From assembly GCA_029863305.1 (NCBI GenBank), contig JAOTVR010000012.1, forward strand, positions 1 to 61,877: 61,877 nucleotides of DNA. The letters are read 5' to 3'. The position numbers and the translations under genes were made by a program. A model generated the notes under the pieces. That model saw only the letters and a list, made by a program, of their open reading frames with translations. It had not been told where the DNA came from and made no database searches. Shown here one piece after another: positions 55,545 through 61,877 of the stretch (the stretch's first letter is position 1; every line of letters starts with the position of its first letter). This stretch comes from Gammaproteobacteria bacterium (GTDB lineage Bacteria > Pseudomonadota > Gammaproteobacteria > Steroidobacterales > Woeseiaceae).

Positions 55545-56222
55545 ATGAGTAAACCGATTGTTTTGAATTTCTGCTTTTCACGAGCAATGTTGTTGATCGC
55601 AACAGGCGTATTAGTGTGTGCAGGCACAGAGCTGCAGGCGGCAGAAGTTAATGCAGAAGCAGACCCGCACGCGCAGCACCGGGCAATGATGAACAAGAAG
55701 GCGGATAGCGACGCAGTAACGGCGGCCGTCAGATTGCACGATGGTGCGCTCGTTACGCAGGACGGTGACGCGGTTCGATTTGTCGACGACGTCATTGCGG
55801 ACCGGATCGTTGTGATGAACTTCGTGTACACGACCTGCACGACGGTTTGCCCGGTCCTGTCGGCAATTTTCATTCAGTTGCAGCAGCGCCTGGATGACCG
55901 GTTGGGCACGGATGTTCACATGGTGTCGGTCAGCGTGGACCCGGGCCGCGATACCCCGGAGCGCTTGAAGGCGTATGCCGACGGTCTGAAAGCACGTCCA
56001 GGATGGGTCTGGCTCACCGGTGACAAGTCAGAGGTCGATAACGTGTTGCGAGGATTGGGGGCGTATACGCCGGATTTCGAGGATCATCCGTCGATGATAC
56101 TGGTAGGTGATGGCCATACCGGGACATGGAGGCGCTTTTTCGGCTTTCCAGGGCCCGACAAGATCCTGGCGGCGGTCGAAGAATTGAAAACGGCCAGACA
56201 GGTGGCCAGTGTGCAGCGGTAG
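55545..56222 (+). CDS. SCO1/SenC family copper chaperone (first copy)
   Basis: This 225-residue membrane-anchored thioredoxin-fold protein has an N-terminal hydrophobic segment (about 10-33). The copper ligands of the SCO family are present: Cys98 and Cys102 in TTCTTVCP and His181 in DHPSM. A His-rich DPHAQHRAMM stretch near 40-49 could also bind metal. SCO proteins deliver copper to cytochrome oxidase CuA, but no oxidase genes are nearby, so delivery to the giant multicopper oxidase is likely. ATG 55545 is preferred because the longer frame lies in the isomerase gene. Confidence 0.92.
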   Translation: MSKPIVLNFCFSRAMLLIATGVLVCAGTELQAAEVNAEADPHAQHRAMMNKKADSDAVTAAVRLHDGALVTQDGDAVRFVDDVIADRIVVMNFVYTTCTTVCPVLSAIFIQLQQRLDDRLGTDVHMVSVSVDPGRDTPERLKAYADGLKARPGWVWLTGDKSEVDNVLRGLGAYTPDFEDHPSMILVGDGHTGTWRRFFGFPGPDKILAAVEELKTARQVASVQR

Positions 56223-56240
56223 CTGCGGGAGTTCGAAACC

Positions 56241-56837
56241 ATGAGATTCAAAAACGCAATGTTGTTTACGCTGTTAATGTGCCTGAGCATTCCCGTGCTG
56301 CCAGCGGCAAACGAACCTGTGGCAAACGAACCATCGGCGGAAGAAGCCGAAGCGGCTGCGCGCGAATATTTTACAGACACCATACTGGTTACTCAGGATG
56401 GTGAAGAAGTCCGCTTCTTCACTGATGTGCTCAAGGACCAGGTCGTTGCCATCAACTTCATATTCACGCACTGTCTCGGCGCATGTCCGATGATTACCGA
56501 GAGGATGAGAATGGCCCGCAATATACTCGGCGAGGAATTGGGCGCTTCCATTCGCTATGTAACAATCAGTATCGATCCGGCCCGTGATACGCCGGCAGCG
56601 ATGAAGAAATTCAAGGAGACGCACAAAGCCGATGGCAACTGGGTGTTTCTGACCGGCGAAAAGGCAAATCTGGATAATGTGGTCAAACGGCTTGGCCAGT
56701 ATTACCCGGAGGTGGAAGAGCACTCCACGCTGGTCATCGCAGGCAATGTCAGGGAACAGCACTGGATGAAGATCATGCCGAATATCCCGCCTGATGCCAT
56801 TGCCGAGAAGTTCCGCCTGCTGATCAGCGGCAGTTAG
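56241..56837 (+). CDS. SCO1/SenC family copper chaperone (second copy)
   Basis: This 198-residue SCO protein has a signal segment (about 1-22), Cys78 and Cys82 in THCLGACP, and His161 in EEHSTL. It is a diverged tandem paralogue of the preceding gene, 18 bp away, sharing the order of the VTQDG, VxxxNFxxT and SIDPxRDTP segments. One copy may act as copper donor and the other as thiol reductant, as proposed for paired SCO proteins elsewhere. That division is inference. Confidence 0.92.
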   Translation: MRFKNAMLFTLLMCLSIPVLPAANEPVANEPSAEEAEAAAREYFTDTILVTQDGEEVRFFTDVLKDQVVAINFIFTHCLGACPMITERMRMARNILGEELGASIRYVTISIDPARDTPAAMKKFKETHKADGNWVFLTGEKANLDNVVKRLGQYYPEVEEHSTLVIAGNVREQHWMKIMPNIPPDAIAEKFRLLISGS

Positions 56838-56850
56838 GCCACCCAATATC

Positions 56851-58425
56851 ATGCGTACGCTGCATGTTGGCGCGTTGCTGCTCATGCTTGGCTGGGTAGC
56901 CAGCACCGCCGACGGTTCCGAGTTAACGCCCGAAGAAGCCCGCGGCAGGCAGATCTACACCAGCGGGACGAGCCCAAGCGGAGCAGACATCAGCGCGCAC
57001 ATGGGTGTCGGGGGCTTCCCGCTGCCTGCAAGTGTGATGCCGTGTGCAAGCTGTCACGGTCCTGACGGCAGAGGTCGACCGGAAGGCGGCGTCATTCCAT
57101 CGGACGTCACCTGGGGCCATCTAACCAGAAGTTACGGCCATGAGCATTCCTATGGCCGTGAACACCCTGCGTATACCGAAGCGACCGTGGCCCGTGCAAT
57201 CAGACACGGACTGGATCCCGCCGGCGGGCGGCTGGAGATTGCCATGCCGCTTTACAGCATGGAACCGGACGATCTCGATGCACTGGTTGCCTACATGAAA
57301 CGTATCGAAACCGACTACGACCCGGGCATCGCGTCCGATTCGATGCGGCTCGCGACGCTTTTGCCGTTGTCGGGGCGCATAGCGCCACTCGGTCGTGCGA
57401 TGCGTGCCGTGCTGGATGCGTATGTCGATAACCTGAACGCGGCTGGTGGCATCAACGGCCGCACGATCGAACTCGACGTGGTTCCCTTTGGGCAGTCTCC
57501 CGAACAGGCGCTTGCCAACCTCGACGAGGCCATAGCGAAGACCGGGACGTTCGCATTACTCTCGCCGTACAGCATCGGCATCGAGACCGAACTCGCGCGA
57601 TTTGCCGAGGAGGCTTCGCTGCCGCTGATCGCGCCCTATACCTTGCAGCCGCCAGCGCGATCTGCACTCGATCGCTATACCTTCTATCTGTTCTCGGGCG
57701 ACGAGCAGCAGGTGCGCGTGCTGGTCGAGACGGTTGCGGAACAGCATGGTGACCAGGATCCCGGGCTCGTCGTGACCGGTGCCGACAGCGACGTTGTGCG
57801 AGCGCTCGCCAAGGCGGTCACGATGCAGACAGAGCGGCGCGATTGGCAGGCTCCGGAGACCCTTTATTATACGGCGCGCGACTTCGATGCCCCGGGGCTC
57901 GCCGGGCAGCTTCGTGCGGCCGATACGGGTGCGGTATTTTTCTTCGGTGCGCCGCACGAACTCGATGCTTTGCTGGCCGAGTTTGCCAGCGACGAAACCG
58001 TACCTCTGGTCCTGGTACCTGCGAGCCGTGTCGCGCGCTCGCTGTTCGAAGCGCCACCGATTTTCGACGGACGCATTCTGAGTGCCTACCCGCGATCGCC
58101 GGCCGATGTTACCGCCGCGGGTCAAAGCGCCTATGCGGCGCTGCGTGAGAACCACGAGCTATCCGGCGAGTACGCATCGGCACAACTCGCGGTTCTCGCG
58201 GCGGCCACGATGCTCGATGAAGCACTAAAGCGCACCGGCAAGCACCTGAGCCGGGAGAGCCTGATTGCGGCACTGGAAAGCCTGGACGACTATGAGACGG
58301 GTCTTGCACCGCCGCTGACCTTCGGCCTCAACCGCCGCATCGGTGCCCTGGGCGCGCATGTGGTGCGGCTTGAACTCGAGCGCGGGACGTTCGTCCCGGA
58401 AGGCGAGTGGAGGGTGCTGAAGTAG
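56851..58425 (+). CDS. Cytochrome c fused to a type I periplasmic binding protein
   Basis: This 524-residue exported protein has a signal peptide (ending STADG), a small cytochrome c domain (about 27-150) with haem motif CASCH (Cys65, Cys68, His69), and a Peripla_BP_6-type ligand-binding domain (about 160-520; LATLLPLSGRIAPLG, NAAGGINGRTIEL, SPYSIGIETELARFAEEASLPLIAPYT). No ABC permease or ATPase is near, so it is more likely a sensor or redox partner than a transporter component. Position 13 bp after the SCO pair suggests it takes electrons from, or regulates, the oxidase system. Confidence 0.85.
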   Translation: MRTLHVGALLLMLGWVASTADGSELTPEEARGRQIYTSGTSPSGADISAHMGVGGFPLPASVMPCASCHGPDGRGRPEGGVIPSDVTWGHLTRSYGHEHSYGREHPAYTEATVARAIRHGLDPAGGRLEIAMPLYSMEPDDLDALVAYMKRIETDYDPGIASDSMRLATLLPLSGRIAPLGRAMRAVLDAYVDNLNAAGGINGRTIELDVVPFGQSPEQALANLDEAIAKTGTFALLSPYSIGIETELARFAEEASLPLIAPYTLQPPARSALDRYTFYLFSGDEQQVRVLVETVAEQHGDQDPGLVVTGADSDVVRALAKAVTMQTERRDWQAPETLYYTARDFDAPGLAGQLRAADTGAVFFFGAPHELDALLAEFASDETVPLVLVPASRVARSLFEAPPIFDGRILSAYPRSPADVTAAGQSAYAALRENHELSGEYASAQLAVLAAATMLDEALKRTGKHLSRESLIAALESLDDYETGLAPPLTFGLNRRIGALGAHVVRLELERGTFVPEGEWRVLK

Positions 58426-58475
58426 CTGTTGTGTTTCCCACAAGTTATTGATCTAAAAGAAATAAGTGCTTTAAG

Positions 58476-58508
58476 ACCGATCCGGAACTGATCAAACGGT
58501 CGGTTTTC
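58476..58508 (+). terminator. Probable terminator after the oxidase operon
   Basis: ACCGA-T-CCG (58476-58484) pairs with CGGTCGGT (58497-58504) with one bulged base, followed by a short T-rich tail TTTTCTT starting with the last arm base. It lies about 50 bp after the cytochrome/binding-protein gene and would end the operon. Confidence 0.55.
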
Positions 58509-58627
58509 TTGTCCTTATGTTCAGTTGATCTCTGAGCGTGACATTGCGACCTATACTTCGATGGCAAGGGTGCCGGCAGTAAGATCAATGGCTGTCGGGG
58601 TACGAAAGATAAGAAGGAGAAACTCCG

Positions 58628-59152
58628 ATGAAGGCTTCAAAGCACATTTTTCAGGGCGCGCTGTCTATTGCGTTTGGACTCGCGATTATTTTCAGTACAA
58701 CGACCGCGGATGCCGGCAAGCGCGCTGGCGATCCTCCGTTCGGTCAGCGTGATGTTATCGCCGATGCGGCGCCTGTCTGCGCGCTGGCAAGCGAGCCCGA
58801 TGCGCTCGGCCTGGCATGTGGTCTGCTTGCCAACAGCGACGGTCCGCTTGCGGAATCGAAAGGTTGCGCGGGCGAAGACCCCGACCCGACTGCACTGGTT
58901 TCCTATTCGCTGAGAAATTGCGAAAAGAACAGAGACTCGCTGATGCGTTACGCAGCCAGTGCCGTATTGTCGATCGACGACTGGTTTGCCCGTGGCAATG
59001 AATCGCAGGCGCAATCCGCCGCCGGTTACCTGTGCGGTTATTCCGATAAGTTTCTGTTGCTGCAGGGCGCCGGCAAAGTCAGCGGGGCCGATCTTGCCGC
59101 TGATGCCGAGATCATCGTCACGGATTACCTCTTTCTGAGCTGCGATCTCTGA
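58628..59152 (+). CDS. Secreted cysteine-containing protein of unknown function
   Basis: This 174-residue protein has a signal peptide (about 1-29, ending TADA) and a mature domain with six cysteines spread through it (PVCALA, LACGLL, KGCAGE, RNCEKN, YLCGYS and LSCDL at the end), suggesting three disulfides. AAGGAGAA just upstream is a strong ribosome-binding site. I do not recognise the family. It is flanked by probable terminators at 58476 and 59166, so it appears to be its own transcription unit. Confidence 0.7.
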   Translation: MKASKHIFQGALSIAFGLAIIFSTTTADAGKRAGDPPFGQRDVIADAAPVCALASEPDALGLACGLLANSDGPLAESKGCAGEDPDPTALVSYSLRNCEKNRDSLMRYAASAVLSIDDWFARGNESQAQSAAGYLCGYSDKFLLLQGAGKVSGADLAADAEIIVTDYLFLSCDL

Positions 59153-59165
59153 TTTATGTCAAGTC

Positions 59166-59206
59166 ACGGCGGCCGCGCGCAAGGCGCGGTCGCCGTCGTC
59201 GTTTTC
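59166..59206 (+). terminator. Rho-independent terminator
   Basis: A 13 bp stem (59166-59178 with 59184-59196, one G-T wobble) around a GCAAG loop is followed by GTCGTTTTC. It lies 14 bp after the stop of the six-cysteine protein. The T-run is short and a little distant. Confidence 0.65.
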
Positions 59207-59355
59207 CCCACCTGCGCCGCAGCAGCAGTTCCAGACCTGAATCTGTCGCCCCCCGGCGACACTGGCCGTTGGTACAGGATTTTCCTGCACCAAGATGCAG
59301 CGGTAAACTGCTCCTGGGGCCGGTGCCGGCCTTTCCGCCTGGCCGTAAACTTCGG

Positions 59356-61877
59356 ATGATGGGGCGCTCTACAATCAAGAATTGCGCTATAACATTGCTG
59401 ATTTTGTTGCTGGGATCGGCGAGTCTCGCCAGCGAGCCGGTAACCCTCGCAGCGGAGTCGGTGGTGCCTGGTAAATCCGGCGTTCACAAGAAATTGGGTG
59501 GACAGCTTTCCGGGCTGCACAGAGACTATCTCGACCACCTGGCGCAGCATGGTGCCGGGTCAGCAGCGACATTTCGGCCGGCAACAGCAATGCTGCGCAT
59601 CGCGGACGACTACGTGTTGGTCGACTTCGTCGCAGCCGCAGACGCCAGTGTACTACGAACGAATCTGGCAGCACTCGGCGCGATCGACATCGCCGTACAC
59701 AAGTCGATAGTTTCTGCTCGCGTGCCGATTGCTACGCTAATTCAAATAGGCAATCTCAGCAGCCTGCAGTTTGCACGGCCGTCTCTGTTCACGACCTGGG
59801 CTGGGGCAACGACGTCGCAGGGCGATGTGGCACAACGCTCCGACGCGGCTCGTACTTCGTTCGGTGTCGATGGGACGGGCGTTACGGTCGGTGTTCTTTC
59901 CGATAGTTATGACTGTACGGGCGGTGCCGCAGGTGACGTTTCTTCCGGGGATCTGCCATCCGGCGTGACGGTGCTTCAGGAGAGTTGCCCGAACGCGGAC
60001 GAAGGTCGCGCGATGCTGCAGATCGTTCACGATGTTGCTCCTGGAGCCGCACTGGCATTTCACACGGCATCAGGTGGCCAGGCAGCGTTTGCCAATGGCA
60101 TTAACGATCTGGTTGTTGCCGGTGCCGATGTCATCGTGGATGACGTTTTCTATTTCGGCGAACCGATGTTTCAGGACGGCGTAATCGCTCAGGCAGCTGA
60201 CGCCGCCGTGGGGAGTGGTGTTGCCTACTTTTCTTCTGCGGGCAACTCGGCCGCAGCATCTTACGAAAGCGAATTCAGAAACTCGGGCATGATTGGTACG
60301 ATCGGCGGGATCCTGCACGATTTCGACCCGGGTCCTGCAACAGTTACAGCGCAGCCGCTGACAGTGCCGGTGGGAGCGACCTTTACACTTGTCATGCAGT
60401 GGAACCAGCCGTTCCGCTCGGTGAGTGGTGCACCCGGTGCGACCTCGGATTTGCTGATTAACCTGTACGCCTCCGATGCATCGACCATCGTCGAATTTAC
60501 TGATGATTCGAATCTTGGCGCCGATCCGATCGAAGCATTTTCCTTCACCAATGATGGTTCGTTGCCGCAAGGCACGGATACCCGATTCTTCCTGAAAATT
60601 GAAAAAATGGTGGGTCCCGATCCTGGATTGATCAAATACATGTACACGGACAGCGGCGGCGGCGTCACTATCGATCAGTTCGACACCCAGGACGGCACGT
60701 CTTACGGTCATTCGGCCGCGGCAGGTTCGATGTCGACGGGTGCGGCGGCTTATAACGAAACGCCTGCATTCGGCACATCACCGCCGCTGCTCGAGCCATT
60801 CTCGTCGCGTGGTGACGTACCGATCTACTTTCAACCCAATGGCACGGCCATTAGCCCCCCGGATTTGCGCCTGAAGCCCGCGATGGTCGCGCCTGATCGG
60901 GTCAACAACACGTTTTTCGGCAACGACACCGATGGTGACGGCTTCCCGAACTTCGGCGGCACCTCCGCGGCGGCCCCACATGCGGCCGGCGCCGCTGCAT
61001 TGCTGCTCGATTTCAATCCGACACTGACGCCGGCGCAAATCTATTCGGCACTCGGCGACTCGACGATCGAGATGTTGTCGTCGGGATTCGATTTCGACAG
61101 CGGTTTCGGGCTCCTCCAGGCGGATGCGGCGATCAGTGCACTCAGCAACGCACCGCCGGCACTGAACGGGATCCCGGGCAGGATTGTAGCGGCCGGCGAT
61201 TCGGTCAGCATACCGGTCAGCGCAAGTGATCCGGATGGACCGAACCCGACGCTGTCGACCCCTGTTATCCCCGGATTTTGCACTCTCGCTGGCACGAACG
61301 GGTCCGGCAACGTCAATTGCTCACCAGGAACGGCAAATGTTGGCAGGCATGCCGTCGTCGTGACGGCGGCCGACAGCGGCACGCCGACTCGCTCGGACAG
61401 CAAGGGCTTCTATGTTGTCGTCACCGGTACGGCGACTAACAGTGCGCCGATACTCAGCGCGATTGGCAACCAGTTGGTCGAGGAAGGCGCTGCGCTCGTC
61501 GTGCCGCTGTCGGCCACGGATCCGAACGGCGACGGCATGACGCTGACACAAAGCGGACTGCCCGCGTTTTGTGCGCTAAGCGATAATGGCAATGGCACCG
61601 GCAACATCAGCTGCAACCCGCTCACGGGGAATGCCGGCACTTACCCGACGATGGTCACGGTGACGGACAACGGTTCGCCGCTGATGTCCGACAGCGAAAC
61701 ATTCGATATCGTCGTGACCGCGCCGGCCGTGAACCAGGCGCCGGTGCTGGCGTTCATCGGCAACCAGTCGGTCGAGGAAGGTGCGGCCCTCGTCGTGCCG
61801 CTGTCGGCCACGGATCCGAACGGCGACGGCATGACGCTGACACAACGCGGACTGCCCGCGTTTTGTGCGCTAAGCGA
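59356..61877 (+). CDS. Secreted subtilisin-fold (S8-like) protease with Ig-like repeats, 3' end outside window
   Basis: The reading frame is open from ATG 59356 (or 59359) to the window end, at least 840 codons. It has a signal peptide (ending GSASLA) and a prodomain-like region (about 30-165). In the S8-like domain (about 170-590), Asp183 lies in VLSDSYD, oxyanion Asn297 in SSAGNSA and nucleophile Ser537 in GTSAAAP. At the place of the usual HGT histidine the sequence reads DEGRAM, with Glu216. After about residue 600 come at least three Ig/cadherin-like domains of about 98 residues, two nearly identical. It is probably a large exported protease, possibly using the nearby type II secretion system. 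Confidence 0.85.
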   Translation, partial: MMGRSTIKNCAITLLILLLGSASLASEPVTLAAESVVPGKSGVHKKLGGQLSGLHRDYLDHLAQHGAGSAATFRPATAMLRIADDYVLVDFVAAADASVLRTNLAALGAIDIAVHKSIVSARVPIATLIQIGNLSSLQFARPSLFTTWAGATTSQGDVAQRSDAARTSFGVDGTGVTVGVLSDSYDCTGGAAGDVSSGDLPSGVTVLQESCPNADEGRAMLQIVHDVAPGAALAFHTASGGQAAFANGINDLVVAGADVIVDDVFYFGEPMFQDGVIAQAADAAVGSGVAYFSSAGNSAAASYESEFRNSGMIGTIGGILHDFDPGPATVTAQPLTVPVGATFTLVMQWNQPFRSVSGAPGATSDLLINLYASDASTIVEFTDDSNLGADPIEAFSFTNDGSLPQGTDTRFFLKIEKMVGPDPGLIKYMYTDSGGGVTIDQFDTQDGTSYGHSAAAGSMSTGAAAYNETPAFGTSPPLLEPFSSRGDVPIYFQPNGTAISPPDLRLKPAMVAPDRVNNTFFGNDTDGDGFPNFGGTSAAAPHAAGAAALLLDFNPTLTPAQIYSALGDSTIEMLSSGFDFDSGFGLLQADAAISALSNAPPALNGIPGRIVAAGDSVSIPVSASDPDGPNPTLSTPVIPGFCTLAGTNGSGNVNCSPGTANVGRHAVVVTAADSGTPTRSDSKGFYVVVTGTATNSAPILSAIGNQLVEEGAALVVPLSATDPNGDGMTLTQSGLPAFCALSDNGNGTGNISCNPLTGNAGTYPTMVTVTDNGSPLMSDSETFDIVVTAPAVNQAPVLAFIGNQSVEEGAALVVPLSATDPNGDGMTLTQRGLPAFCALS
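61462..61583 (+). repeat. Tandem Ig-like repeat, copy A
   Basis: This 122 bp stretch matches 61756-61877 at a constant offset of 294 bp (98 codons) with only about six mismatches; from CTCGTCGTG onward a single base differs. It encodes VPLSATDPNGDG. Such similarity at DNA level points to recent duplication within the protease gene. Confidence 0.9.
61756..61877 (+). repeat. Tandem Ig-like repeat, copy B (cut by window end)
   Basis: This is the second near-identical copy of the 61462-61583 stretch, 294 bp downstream. It runs off the end of the window, so more copies may follow. Confidence 0.9.

Overview
The window reads as one continuous stretch of a moderately GC-rich chromosome from an aerobic, free-living gammaproteobacterium. 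Supporting signs are an Entner-Doudoroff sugar block, a FabA/FabB pair, a complete type II secretion operon, a TonB-dependent receptor and a phenylacetyl-CoA epoxidase operon. A marine or sediment lineage such as the Woeseiales would fit, but that is a guess. Genes are tightly packed with many 1-11 bp stop/start overlaps. I see no tRNA, rRNA, CRISPR array, insertion sequence or phage gene.

Layout. 1-3735: end of zwf, then pgl, edd and glk (glucose to KDPG; eda is not here). 3684-4511: a membrane protein on the other strand. 4626-8309: an unusual secreted fusion of two beta-propellers with two haem c sites. 8417-8803: a secreted protein of 11-residue repeats, followed by a strong terminator. 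8916-10319: a YfcC-type carrier. 10341-14814: a metallo-hydrolase and a fused indolepyruvate ferredoxin oxidoreductase, divergent from an Lrp/AsnC regulator (14972-15427) whose promoter lies inside two matching operator-like dyads. 15427-21091: a TPR membrane protein, a TonB receptor and a two-domain kinase. 21045-28281: paaZ, divergent from paaX-paaI-paaABCDE. 28361-31535: a diguanylate cyclase, then fabA-fabB. 31552-41992: the type II secretion operon gspE-F-G-H-I-J-K-L-M-C/N with gspD divergent. 41994-45175: a hybrid histidine kinase and a NarL-type regulator, convergent.

45774-58425 is the most remarkable block: a 2235-residue secreted multicopper oxidase followed by a beta-propeller protein, a parvulin prolyl isomerase, two SCO-type copper chaperones and a cytochrome c/periplasmic-binding-protein fusion. 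The oxidase carries all four multicopper oxidase copper motifs, in permuted order (sites 3 and 4 before sites 1 and 2). Giant multicopper oxidases of the MnxG/McoA/MofA type oxidise Mn(II), so I infer a manganese- (or other metal-) oxidising system. The neighbouring secretion apparatus could export it, and the neighbouring two-component genes and a dyad-rich 600 bp control region could regulate it. The window ends inside a large subtilisin-fold protease (59356 onward) with near-identical tandem Ig-like repeats.

Functionally, the left half is carbon catabolism. The indolepyruvate/phenylpyruvate oxidoreductase would make arylacetyl-CoA directly, which the Paa epoxidase and PaaZ could consume. 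The right half is envelope and extracellular: secretion machinery, a large exported oxidase with its maturation factors, and an exported protease.
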